Origin: Tausonia pullulans
Taxonomy: Eukaryota > Basidiomycota > Tremellomycetes > Cystofilobasidiales > Mrakiaceae
Assembly (NCBI GenBank): GCA_951802195.1
Contig: OX637638.1
Coordinates: forward strand, 1 to 64,000
Length of the DNA stretch: 64,000 nt
Direction: 5' to 3'
Numbering within the stretch: the stretch's first letter is position 1; each line of letters starts with the position of its first letter. The notes under the pieces are model-generated. The model did no database searches, had not been told where the DNA came from, and worked only from the letters and a program-made list of their open reading frames with translations. Below are positions 11,436 through 25,496 of this stretch, piece after piece. Made by a program: the position numbers and the translations under genes.

Positions 11436-14091
11436 GTAAGGGCTCGCTTCTCATTGCGAAGGTCGTCTCTTCTCCGGTTTGCTGATCACCCATCTTCATC
11501 ACAGGCATGGTCTGTTCCAGGTACGATTCTTCTTACAGTTCGACGCTGTAATAATCTTTGCTGATCATGTCCGGCTTGAGGCTTGCCACTAGAACGAAAC
11601 AGCTGAGGAGGACGGAGCAGCATTCGTTACGCAGTGCCCTATCGGACCAGTAAGCCCGATTTTGTCTTTATCGCTAGCGAATGTCTCCCCCAGTAGTAAA
11701 CCGTCATGCTTTCCAGGACCCTGGTGCCAACGAGTATACATACGAGATCCCTTTGCATGAGCAGACGGGAACATTCTGGTACCACGGCCACGTGTCGTCG
11801 CAATACGTCGATGGTCTTCGAGGCCCTCTCGTCATTTATGGTGAGCCGAGTGTTGTGACGTGCCGTGCTCGTTCCCAGCGAACTGACATCCTGTCATTTC
11901 ACATCTAGACCAAGCTGACAGGGAGGTGTACGACTACGACGTGGACGATGAGGGTACCATTATCCAACTCGGAGATTGGTATCACAAGCCTTCCTTGATT
12001 CTTCTCGACGAGTTCTTTTCGGTGAGTCTGAATCTAGCCGCCACACCTCTCAAGTTCCCCCTCCTCTGACTTCCCTTTCCCAACAGCCGGATAATGGAGG
12101 AGGCCAAGAGCCAGTCGCCGACGCCGGCACCATCAATGGTCGGGGCCGCTGCAGTGCGCGAGCGCCCAACCCCGCCGATTGCCCACAGGATGTGCCCTGG
12201 GCCCGCATCAACGTGCGGCAAGGCCAGAAATACAGGATGCGACTGATCAACAATTCCGGCTTTGGTCACTTCCATGTGAGGTTTGAGGGGCACCCGATGA
12301 CTGTCATCGAAGCGGATGGAATATTACATCAGCCTCTTGTGAGGGATGAGGTCGAGATCTACGCGGCTCAACGTTATTCGGTCATTGTGAGCGCTCACCC
12401 CATTCGTTCCTCGGACGAAAACGTGCTCACCAGATCAATTGGACCAGATCGACGCCAATCAGCCGGTAGGAAACTATTGGATCTACGTGAGTTGCCTTGT
12501 GACCACCTTGGGTGCTCTCTTGCTGACCTCGTCTGATCCAAAGGCACCGATGGAGATGAAGGGAGCTTCGAGCAACCCCAATCGTATGTCCCAGAGCCGA
12601 TGCCCTGGCCAGGGAGTTTGGCAGCTGACTTCTACCTTATTCTTCTCGACAGTTGACCAGGATAGAGTTTTGGCTGTCCTACACTATGAAGGAGCGCCAG
12701 ATGCCGATCCAACTACCGTACCCATTCTGCCCACCGTCGATGCAAGTATTCTCCTACTTCTCCGGAACAACCCTTCCCCCCCCCCCCCCCGGCTCTCTCC
12801 ACTGACTCTGTGTTCCACTCCAGGCTCGCACTGCCGACATCCTCGAGGACGCCGAGATCGAATTCGATGCCGTCAAAGATGCTCTTGAAACGTCGTGCGC
12901 GTCAAGGGAAACCATCCAGAACCATCTGGCTTTCGTCAGAGCATTCAAAAAGATAGAGGATGACGAGGACGAGGCTTGCGAGCCGGAGGATGACCCTCAA
13001 TATTGCCCGTTGCCGCCACCATCGTTCGACACGCTTGACGTGAGCCCCTTCTTACCTGGCCATTACTGGACTGCTTCGCTGATGGCTCTCCCCGTCACTG
13101 TAATGTCAGCCCGCCACCCTTGCGATAGCCCTCGCCGCCGAGGCGAACATCAAGGCAATCCTCGATATAATGTGCGCCGAAAACGCGGATCCAGCCTACA
13201 TTGCGACGCAGCGCCGCATCATCGCGGGATTCCAATCCATTCGTGACGGCACATTCTCATGCAATGGTGCAGACGGCAGCACCACCCCGAGCTTCTCCAG
13301 TTTGAAGGAGTTTGAACTCGTTCCTTTGAGGAACCCAGAGGTACCAGGAGGAGCAGGGCCGGCAGATCATGTTATCAACCTCAACTATCGCAAGTAAGTA
13401 GTCGTCAGGGTATGTGACATCAGGGAACACATCGCCAACCATGCCGGGATCTATTTCAGAGATACAAACGGAACGGGAAGTGTAGCATGGCTCATCAATG
13501 ACATCCAGTATGCCCAACATACGATACGCTGTCTTCCCGTCAGCTCCACTGACCCTTCCGAACATCCACAGGCTGCACCCGCCGAACCCGCCCACCCTCC
13601 TTCAAATCCTCAGCGCTAATGCCAGAAATGCCAATGACTTTGCACAAAGCTCAAACACCATCATTCTGACTCGCGGTGATATTGTCGAACTCCGCGTCAA
13701 GGGATCCAACAACGGCGTTTAGTATGTTGTCCATTGTTTCAAAGGGTTGGACATGTCCTCACACCCTGTCTTTACTTCTGCGCAGCCATCCATTCCACCT
13801 GCACGGACACACCTTTAGCGTGGTGGAAGGGAAAGATGGGCCTCGTGCGTCCCCGTGAAAGAGACTCTTCTAAACTCACCAGGAACATCTAGCTGACGTC
13901 TTGGCCTTTGCTCACAGCCAATTACATCAATGCACCTCAGAGGGATGTTTCCGCTGTCGGAGGCGGTGGGTCTATCTTCCGCTTCGTGGCCACCAATCCG
14001 GGTCCTTGGTTCTTTCACTGGTTCGTCTCGAGATTGCTTGTTGTCGCTATCGCCAAACTTACCTCTTGCGCCCTCCGTTCGATTCCTACAG

Positions 14092-14099
14092 TCATATTG
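14092..14099 (+). other. 8-nt micro-exon in the last copper motif
   Basis: TCATATTG lies between an acceptor (CCTACAG) and a donor (GTGAGC). Splicing TTTCACTG + TCATATTG + ATTGGCAT gives FHCHIDWH, which includes the type-1 copper Cys and two His ligands. Confidence 0.75.
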
Positions 14100-14363
14100 G
14101 TGAGCATCTGGAAATGACGCGACGCATTCATCCGTAATCGATACTTATGTCTTCTTGTGGCAGATTGGCATTTGGATGCTGGGCTTGCTGGTAAGCTGGG
14201 CACGATGCATGCCTCAATGACCCCCAAGACCATCTGACGATGTCCTCCTTGTACAGTCATATTTGCAGAGGCTCCTGCAGACATTCCCGGTCGAGTCATT
14301 CCGGATGCACAGTGGGATCAGCTGTGCCCGATTTACAACGCCCTGCCGGCGGACAAGCAATGA

Positions 14364-15725
14364 TCGTTACCTCGTTGTCCTCCCAAGGGACTTTGCCTCA
14401 CCAAATGGACATTTGCATGTATACTTTTGGGCTTTCCTGTCATCTTTGTCTGCACCAGTATCAACAGCAATACGCAGAGTGCTTTGTGCGGCTACCCGGC
14501 GCCACGACTACTGGGGTATTCGCCACAGGCGTTTTGGTGAAAATCATGTTCGAAATAGACGCCTCCTGTCCTGCAATCTTAGCTCCTCTGCATCCGAGAG
14601 ACAGACGGCGCAACTTCGCAGCCTGTTGTTCGCAATACGGATCGACTGATGGTATTTGATTTGGATCCACGACGGTCGAGCAGATGGATGGGGGGTTAAA
14701 AGCCTGGATATGGTACTACCAAAGGACAGCACGTGATTCTTTTCAGAGAATCCTTGTGAACTATCTCCTCACGATGTCCAACGCTGACAGTACGAACGAC
14801 TCATCGACGTCAACAACGCCAACCAGCCTTGTATCTGCATTACCTCTAAATTTGATCAATCAATACCAGTCATCACTCCGACCTCCGCCAACCACGGCGT
14901 TGACCTCTTCATTGGTCTGACGCTAGAGCAGACGAGCACGACGGCGCCGCGTATGTGATCTCCGTAGAGGGCATTAAGGAGATGATGAAGCGTCTCTGAA
15001 GGTTGTACGGTTCTGAGGTGATCGGAGTGAAAACAGTAGGTGGTGGTCGCGAGGTTGATGATCGAGAGCAAGATGAGTGGTTACGCCCGGGTTGGGTGAG
15101 TGAATGTTACGTGAGGTTGGGTGTCGTATCTGTCGTCGGAGTTGGAGGGCGCGTTGGTTCAAAAGGAAGCGAAACTCATGTTGCCATCGAAATCAGATGT
15201 GCCTGACGGCGGTAAACTCGCTTCAGCTCAACAAGACAAGGAGCTGCAGGGCGCAGAGGATACTATACGATAGGCTAGGACGCCGTTTCAGCGTCGTGGA
15301 AAGCGGGAGTACTTCAGCCTCTCGGACTGAGTCGGTTCATTGTGGTGCGAGGTACAGGAAGGTGGGTCGGAAGTTATCTGGCGCGAACGAACAACGAAGC
15401 GGTCGCGCTGACAATCCCATGTCGGCATAAAATGCAGTATAATCAGCACATTTGAGTCCTCAACAACTGAGAACTTGCGTCGACTTTCCCGGTTCGTAAC
15501 TCCACCTCCATACTATTCCAGCCGCCTTCGATCGGAGTCGTACCTCCCAGTCGCTCCCCGTCCCGAGGTCAATTAGCACCAACTAGGGAATACAGAACAC
15601 TTTGAACAAGGTGATGCCGGAGGAATATGAAATGATCATGCGGTCAGATTCTTGATGTGGGATCATGCGCTTGGGTTTTGTACTGAGGTTCGACGATGGC
15701 GATGCGGTTGACTGCTTGGACGCGG
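14364..15725. other. Gene-free stretch
   Basis: Laccase 3' flank. Only short unrelated frames on either strand; no RNA gene or repeat seen before repeat copy B. Confidence 0.5.
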
Positions 15726-16274
15726 TCAGGATGATTTCACGGACTCGCCACCTCAATTCTGCGCCTGACCACTTCCGTGCCTGCGCTCCTGCGCTCTTGC
15801 GCTCTTGCTCTCTTTTGGCCTGTGTGACTTTGTCTCTTCATTCGGCGTGCTTTGGATGCTCTGCGCGGTTCACCTGCCCAGCCTCTTCCTTCCTTGCTCA
15901 GCATTCTCTCTTCTTCGTTCCCACTTTCGCCACATCACCCTCTGCTCCTTTCTTCGTCATCCCTCTTTTCCTTCTCAATCATCATCTGTCCCACAATCTT
16001 TTCTTTCCATCCTTCCCCTTCTTGGCCCATCATGCAACACCAACCATTCTCATTCGTATCATCCCCTTCAATTCCTCCCATATCCTCACCTCTCGTCCAT
16101 AAAAAGCTCGGTTCATTATAACTTTTGTTCTACACTCTGAGTATCATTTTGACTTGATGAACCTGTCCAAGACCTCGAAGCGAGCCCATGCCACATCCAC
16201 CACCTCAGTTCCACTCCACCACCGATGCCCCTCTTTTCACTCATGTTCCACAGACCTCAACCCTTGATCCAACC
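15726..16274 (+). repeat. Dispersed repeat, copy B
   Basis: The clearest copy: core AAGACCTCGAAGCG at 16169-16182, TATA-like CCATAAAA near 16098, and the only copy where the shared coding-like segment begins with ATG (MNLSKTSKRAHATSTTS). The pyrimidine-rich block between 15,780 and 16,060 matches copy A closely. It ends about 50 bp from the 3' end of the minus-strand receptor gene. Confidence 0.75.
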
Positions 16275-16324
16275 ATATCACCACTCACGGCCCACCCACG
16301 GGCCCGACTGGATTGTCTCGACGC

Positions 16325-18822
16325 TCACACTCGGGTTGGGTCCGACGGAGAAGACGAGGCCGACCTCATCCTCGCCGTCGTCGCTACTTGTGCGGACACC
16401 GCCGTTATTGGACTTGCGAGAGATCCTCTTGGAGTGGCTTGGTCCCTTGTGACTGGCCATAGGCTCACCGGGGGTCCGCGTCTCGTCGTATTCGAGCGTT
16501 TGGACGCCAAAGGACTCGTGGTGGACGGAGCGCTACAAGGACAGACATAAGCTGGAAGGCAAGGAGCAAAGCTGACAGAGACTATGACGCACCTGGACGG
16601 TCATATGGATACCTGAAGGAATGTGGTTCGTGCGGCGTTTGTGAAGAAGGCCCTTGCGAGTGATATAAAAGAGAAAGACGTCGGCTATGCCAAGGGAAGT
16701 GAAGAGAGCGTCTGCGACCAGATAGACTGAAAGAGAAGATGTCAGAGGAGCATCGTCAGGAAGCGAGGGACGCCAACGTACTCGCTTGGCTGTAAATCTT
16801 GCCCGAGGCACTGAGAATGACGGTGACAATGATGGGCAGGGATAAAGCGGCGTTGAGGATGGGGAACCTAAGAATATAAGGGCTCAGATCAGAAAAGAGA
16901 CAGTAAGCAGAAAAGTGCCCAACCCACCAGAGCATTTTGCGAGCGACACTGATGACTTCCTTGCTGCGCTCGGGGGTACTGTCCGAATTGCCGTTCGATG
17001 AGGTCGTGCCCGAGATAGCGCGGTTGCGGAACTTCTCAAACGAGCCAGAGAGCGAGAGCCAGACGGTGACATACATGCACGTCTGGAAGAAGAGGACAAG
17101 GAGGCACTACGGAGAAAAGCTAGTCAGCTTCCGCGTTCTCCTTTTTGGCGTGAGATTCGTAGGGCACTGACGACGATGACAACGGCCCTGGAGGAAGAAA
17201 CAAAAAATATCAGTCACCCTAATTCTTCTGTCACCATTGCAGCAAGAGAGGATGACTCACTGGTACCACTGGACGTAATTGGATGCTCCAAAGGTGATCC
17301 AGCAGCCGGCTGTGAAAGGTAATGGCTAAGCGCGAACACTCCATCGACGTAAGAGCTTGACCGAAACCCACCGCTGGTTGGGCCAAAGAAGGAGAACGAC
17401 GCCTTGTTGGTCACGGGCCCCATAATGGTGCCAAATATCGGGACGAGCCAGCCGACCGCGAGGAAGACATAGCGGCACCACTTGGGCGGCTTGATACGCA
17501 GGGTGAGGAGCATGAATGTGTGGATCGCGATGATGAGGTTGAACCTGGAGTGAGTGAGCACGAAGAAGCACGAGAATGAGTGGGCCGCTCGAGGGAGTCC
17601 TTTTCAAGAGCCGACGACTCACATGAAGCTTCCGAAGACGCCGAACTGAGCCCTAGAGAGATAAGAAGCAATGTCAGTGGGTTTCTCGCCAGACATACGA
17701 GATGCCGCCGGCAACACACATTGAGCCTTGGAAGTCACACTGCATAAAGAGAAGGAGACGTCAGGAAAGCGTGGCAAAAATGGACGGCCGACTAGAGACC
17801 AAAACTCACGAGGGACTCGTGGTGAATCGTACGCTTAATGAGGCATGAAAGGAAAGAAAAGTCAGCCTTGGCTCTGGGTGTGAGAGAGCCTTGTGCTCCG
17901 CTGATGAAAGGGGTGGTTTGAAACAAACCAGGCGAGCCCACCGGATATTGGCAAGCGATCCGATGATCTGATGTGGCAGTGGGAGGGGGAACACGAGGTT
18001 GGAGGTGTCAGTGGTCATTGATGAGAACACAAGGGGGAAGATAGAGTAGACACACAGGAGCGAGATCGCAGACCATCAAGCACATGAAGTAAGAGCCGAC
18101 TGGCAACGTGAACCGAGCGAGCGAGCTGGACGTCAGCGGCGGAGTTCGGAGATGAGCGAGAGGGCCGGAACGGAGAATAAGAGGGTCGTAGATGACATCC
18201 GAACAAGGCCAATCAAGGACGGTGAGGGGAGGGAGGGGACAGGAGGAAGTTGGGCGCTCACGATCCGACAAGAGGAACCGCTTGACGGCGAGGCTCTGCT
18301 CCTTGCGCTCGCCCGTCCCTGGCCGGAAAACGAGTACGCTGGAAGACAGGGTCAGCCAGGCTTCGGCCAGATGGGACGGGCAGAAAACGGGGACGATGAG
18401 AGGATCTGCAGGACTAACGCGAGGTATGCCATCAAGCCACCGACGACCTTGTGGCAACAATAGCAACAGGACAGGGGATGAGAGCGACGATCGGCGAGGC
18501 GGGTCAGCCCCGGCAGGCGGAGGCGGAGTCTGGGCACGCGGGAGCGATAGACACGTGGGCAGGCAAGCCTATAGGCCGCAAGCATGGGCGAAGGAAAAGC
18601 AGCCTACTCACGAGGAAGCCAAGGATGCCGACAACAGCAATGGACTGGAGGAGCAAGGCAGCAGACAGGTCGTCAGGTCGAATAAACGGTTGAAGCGGCA
18701 GAGGGGCGCCAACATAGACATACGGCCTGCCCAATGGCGGCGGACAGCGACAACGGGACCTCGGTCCAAAGTTCCACTGGCTCCGCGCGCTCGCCGAGGG
18801 TCGGTAAAGAGAAGGAGGACAT
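16325..18822 (-). CDS. Seven-transmembrane receptor, fungal cAMP-receptor-like (Dicty_CAR/Git3 type)
   Basis: Plasma-membrane G-protein-coupled receptor candidate. Start at 18822: MSSFSLPTLGERAEPVELWT, a short outer tail, then the first membrane segment SIAVVGILGFL after a GTATGT...CTCCAG intron. Later exons carry NLIIAIHTFMLLTLRIKPP then WCRYVFLAVGWLVPIFGTI (~17.4-17.55 kb), a Ser-rich loop (~17.0 kb), ILNAALSLPIIVTVIL and ADALFTSLGIADVFLFYIT (~16.65 kb). The K-P-P-K-W-C step between two membrane segments resembles fungal CAR-like receptors. The basic Ser/Thr-rich tail (SKRSNTTRRGPP...) ends at 16325. Several exons between 17.6 and 18.6 kb are short and their edges uncertain. Ligand unknown; family assignment is by pattern only. 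Confidence 0.65.
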
Positions 18823-20515
18823 GAGGATGGGGCGTTGAGCTCGCGTGGGAGCTGGAAGGAGGATAGGAGAGCGACCCGACGACAAAAGGAGAGAAAGATA
18901 GTAGGCGAACGAAGATATTAAAGGAGGATAGGCGAAAGAGAGAGAGGATGAGCGAGTGCAAGAGAAAGGCTGTTGGCGGTCAAGGGAGAGAGCGACGATG
19001 GCAAATGGGCACCTCCCCCCCACCCTCCCCCTCCCCCTCTCATCTGAATGGGAAACCCCTGTCCACTCAAGACGAGCAAGGCCGGTCCGGTTCGGTCATA
19101 AACTAGGCCCGAGGATCGGCGAGCACTCAAAGAAATGAAAGCAATTGAAGGGTCGGAGCGGGAGATGAAACTGAAGCCGGGTCGGAGATAAACCGCGCCC
19201 CGTTCTAATTTGTAATTGGACAGGGGTGATTGCCGTCGTGTTTGCTCTTTCGTTCTACCCTGGCCGACTTTCATAGAGCCGGAGCGACTAGCAGATCGAA
19301 GCGAGAGCAAAGAAATGGAGAGCATGAATGAGCAGCCGGCAGGGCTGAAAAGCGAGCGCTGACCCAGACTATTAATGTTCACACCTCTGAAATAAAGACG
19401 GGAAAGACCGCGTGGGTTAAATGCGCGTGTTTCACAGAAGAAAATGCCGAGGGAGAGAGAAGGAAAGAGGAACCGAGGAGGACCCGCACCCACCAAAGAG
19501 AGTGACACCGGCCGAGCCCCGATCGCTGGATCCTTGCTCGAAGTCCTCTTCCTCGGCCGACAGCACGTGTGGGGAAAATGAACAGGTTACGCTCCTCCGC
19601 GATTTCCTCTCTGTCCCCGTCGCGTTTGGTCAAGAAAGGGGACCGTGCAGTACATAAATGGAGAAGATGAACTCGTGGATAATGCTGGAATGACAGGTCC
19701 TCCGTCTGGATGTGTAGCACTTGCCCTCTCCTGCGCCATTGATGATACCTTGTCCCCCTCTCTTCCGCCCTCCTCCATCTCCCCCCCAAGCTCGCTTGTC
19801 AAGGTGGATAATGCACGATAACCTGGGCCGAGATTGCCGCTGCAGTCATTAGTGTGCGAGCGATTCAGCCAGGGAATGTTCGTCAGCAGCTAGTGATCGC
19901 TCAACAAGGGTAGAAGCGCCCCCGTATGCTCCTTGCACGCAGCGCAGACCCCTTCGGGCCACGTGAATCATCGTCCAACGAACGAGAGAAGAAGAGAGGC
20001 GCCAGCCCTCGCTCTCTAGACCGGCGAGAGATCACGGCTTGCCACTGACGTGGGCGAGCAGGGCTGCTTGACCAGTCAGATCTTCAAGGGAGCTTGCTTT
20101 GTCTGGCCCTGCGACCCGCTGAAATGCAGCTGCTTGAAGCGAGAAATGCACGGAACAGAGACCGCGACTCTACCTGCGAGAGGAGACGACGAGCCTGCAA
20201 GAGGAAGGGGAGATGGTGAGGGAGGTAGGGAGAACGTAGCGAGGCAGATTGATCGAGCGCTGGCTCGCGTGAGTTCCGAGCTCCCAACGAAGGACGACGA
20301 GGACCAGACAATATAACCAATATCGATATGGTCTAGTGGAGAGGATGAAGGATATACCAATAGGACTACTGGGCAACGGATGGAGGTCGCCCATCGTCGA
20401 AGAAGGGCTCTCGCCTCGTTGCAGGTGCGCTTACAACCGACCGCCCTCCATCCACCAACCCACGTTCAGCCCAGAGAGCTGAAAAACCTCGCATACAACA
20501 CCATAGATCGAGCAA
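18823..20515. other. 1.7-kb gene-free region upstream of the receptor
   Basis: Rich in GA/CT tracts, such as AGAGAGAG-type stretches near 18.9 kb and a C-rich block near 19.02 kb. Frames of 60-200 codons occur on both strands but lack domains and run through the purine/pyrimidine bias. No RNA gene recognised. It probably holds the receptor promoter and the helicase 3' flank. Confidence 0.5.
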
Positions 20516-23121
<2,606 letters not shown>

Positions 23122-23288
23122 AGTGGCAGGGCGTGGCGTGGAGGTTGGATGTGGATGTATGCAGTCTCACGCTCGCGCGTTGAGGGATTAGGAAGGGCGG
23201 GTTGTTCCCACGGGCCTCTCTCGCTTCCAACCACCACCATCACCACTTGCCCTCGATGCCAAGCCCAGAGCCACCCCTCGCCCTACAT

Positions 23289-24066
23289 GATATCCCAGGG
23301 GAGCCATGACTCAACTGTGCCACGACTGGACTACCCGCGCTAACTTACCCTCGCAGACGGGACTGTCGCCGTCTTCTCGTGCGCAACGTGCGCCGGCCAG
23401 GTCGCCCTCAAGGACGAACTCGTATCCAAGTCGTTTTCAGGGAGGGAAGGGAGGGCCTAGTAGGTGCTCTCTCTGTCATTCCCTTGCCTTCCCCACCAGA
23501 GACGAGCGATGGTCTGGGTCGTCGACTTCCTCCCACTCCTCGCCCTCTCGTCGGCGTCGTCCGTCGACTCTTCCCTTGACTGATCGCAGCCAACCCTCGT
23601 TGCCTCCTACCGCCTCAGCCTCCTCAACACCGCCTTCTCCATAACGCCCTCCAAAGCCGAAGAGCGTGTTCTCCTCACAGGAAAGGTGAGCCCGCTTGCT
23701 TAAGACACCTGTCCACTGGCCACCCTCAACTGATGCCGCCTCCCTTCTTGTCCCTCTTTCGACTGACAGCACTCCGTCGCCGACGTCAGCTGCACACTAT
23801 GTGGGCAACGTTTGGGGTGGCGGTATGAGCGGGCTGAGGCGTCATCCCAGAAGTGAGTTGCTCAGTTGGCTTTGATGTGTGATGGATGCAGTGTCAGGCT
23901 GACAATCGGGTTGGTCCGCAGGTACAAAGAGGGTGAGTCTTACACTGTCTTCTGCGCGTATGTTCTTCTGAACTGGTTTGCACCTCCTTGAGCAGGCAAG
24001 TATATCCTCGAGAAAGAGCGTATCATCAAGGACAACGGCTGGGTGCTTGAGCTGGAAGACGATTGA
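23289..24066 (+). CDS. Yippee-family zinc-binding protein
   Basis: Small Yippee/Mis18-fold zinc protein. Coding exons give DGTVAVFSCATCAGQVAL (first CxxC), LVSKSFSGREGRA, then after an intron YLLNTAFSITPSKAEE and TGKHSVADVSCTLCGQRLGW (second CxxC), then SSQKYKEGKYILEKERI and a stop at 24064-24066. The GREGRA-Y junction uses GCC TA|GTAGGT...CTCAG|C. The first exon is unresolved: the frame needs a 1-nt carry into ACGGGACTG (~23,360), and the ATG near 23,289 does not join cleanly, so the given start is a guess. Function in fungi is poorly known. Confidence 0.8.
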
Positions 24067-24280
24067 TGTGTCACAGGGTGGTAGGTAGATGATGTCGGGT
24101 TTTAAGTGTAAGCTCGCTTGTTGTAGTTTATTGTTTCTTTCTCTTTGCCGCTCAATGTCTTTCTTGGTGCTCTCGTTGGACGCCTTCAGCAGAGGGAACG
24201 GCTCATAGATGGCGGCGCTCGCTCGTGTCATCATTGCTCCTCGCTCTGTTTCACATCGCAGCGTTCCCTTCGACGGTTTC

Positions 24281-25364
24281 TACTCCCTAGCTCCCGGATC
24301 CCTCCTCTCCATCCCAACCTGGGCTATCTCCCTCCTCGCATCAGCCAAAAATGTCCCCTTGTCCGCTTCACCTCCCTCAGCGCGCCGCAAGCCGGGCACC
24401 CACCAACCGAAGACCCACCTTGAGCGCCCGGATACTCAGCGTCAGCCTCTCCCCATCCTCTCCAAATGGACGGTGTTTTACACTCACTGGAAGATAATAG
24501 TCGCCAGGACACTCGCCGCCGTCCCCAGACTCTTCAACCAAAGCACGAGCCAACCGAGTGGAGGCACGACGAGGAACGCCACGTCCTCGGGCGAGTAGAA
24601 GTCCGTCTGGGAGGCGATTAGGTAGTGCTTGGTATCCGGGTCTCGTAGGAGGTCAAGGCGAACAAGGAGGCTGGGGAGAAGAGAAGGGGGCTGAGCTGGG
24701 AGGGAGGGAGGTGTGCACAGCGGTTATATCTCTCACCTGGCTGGTGCAGGCTTGAGAGGGGAAAGAAAAATGTGGAAGGTCTGGCTGTTTCGTTTCTTCT
24801 TCAATCCAAAGCAGGTTGATGACATGCAATTTTCGGACGTACGTGACTTGGACAAAGGCGACCGATGACGGCTCGTCGAAGTCTAGGGAGGAAAGAGGAG
24901 AACGACGACGTCACCGTCTCTCGAACGCAGACGGAAAGGTGTGTTTGCTGTTGCTCGTCCATGTTTCCCGCTGAGCTGAGGAAAGACTCACGGACGCTCC
25001 GGACGTTCAACTCGATGATGGGGCTCATGATGCGGTACCACTAGCAGGGGAGACGACATGAGCCGGCTGAATGAGTGAGGTTGACCGACTTTCAGCTGTC
25101 AACGCGCTCGCCCGCTGACCTGATAGATCCTTAGCAGCTGCCGATCCCTCGAGTCCGGCGAGCTCACGACCCGACACAGAGGGTGGTTGAAGCTCGCATC
25201 GCGAGTAAAGACCCGCCGGATGACGTCCCTTTGGATCGTCGGCGAGTTGCCCGAGGTGAGCTCTCGGATGACGTCGGGCAGCTCGGCTTGTGGGTCTGAA
25301 TGTGGAAGCGATAATGTAGTCACAGGGCATGGGTGGGGAGAGGCATGGGCAGCCCACCGTTCAT
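24281..25364 (-). CDS. SigF-like NTF2-like domain protein
   Basis: Fungal protein with an NTF2-like cone fold and probable membrane association. The start was chosen at ATG 25364 because splicing ATGAACG to ACCCACAAG gives MNDPQAELPDVIRELT in frame. The exons continue with QRDVIRRVFTRDASFNHPLC, the family's hallmark, then WYRIMSPIIELNVRSV, DFDEPSSVAFVQV, LDLLRDPDTKHYLIASQTDF and the hydrophobic VVPPLGWLVLWLKSLGTAAS. The last short exons (IRALK, then VGMERRDPGARE) give a stop at 24283-24281; that end is plausible, not certain. It is convergent with Yippee. No catalytic motif is visible. Confidence 0.7.
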
Positions 25365-25496
25365 TGGAGAGGGTGATTGTTGGGTGAAAGATAGCTAGAA
25401 CGAGTTGAAGAACAGGGAGTGAGACCTGGAGCCTCGCCCGGGCCATTCACTGTCGCTTTCCACCTTAGAAGCGACCAACACTATACAAGACATTCA

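Larger units (their letters stand above)
11016..14363 (+). pseudogene. Laccase-like multicopper oxidase with an in-frame stop
   Basis: Secreted blue copper oxidase: a signal peptide (MRLPSFIAAKLTLAASLVVAA) and three cupredoxin domains. All four copper signatures are present: HWHG (rebuilt across exons near 11431-11508), WYHGH with [11 protein letters not shown] (~11.8 kb), HPFHLHGHTF (~13.8 kb) and HCHIDWHLDAGL (~14.03-14.19 kb). The gene ends NALPADKQ at TGA 14361-14363. It has many short introns, including micro-exons of 5, 16 and 8 nt that carry copper ligands. The defect is a TGA at 11256-11258, in frame, where the family has Gly (FP-stop-PTITANRG against FPGPTITANRG). Everything else looks intact, so this is a recent pseudogene, a polymorphic null allele or a base error. 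It follows a plausible TATA box. Confidence 0.8.

Noticed and set aside
18192-18824. 210-codon plus-strand frame
   Set aside because: Antisense to the receptor gene, highly charged and repetitive; typical of GC-rich antisense frames.
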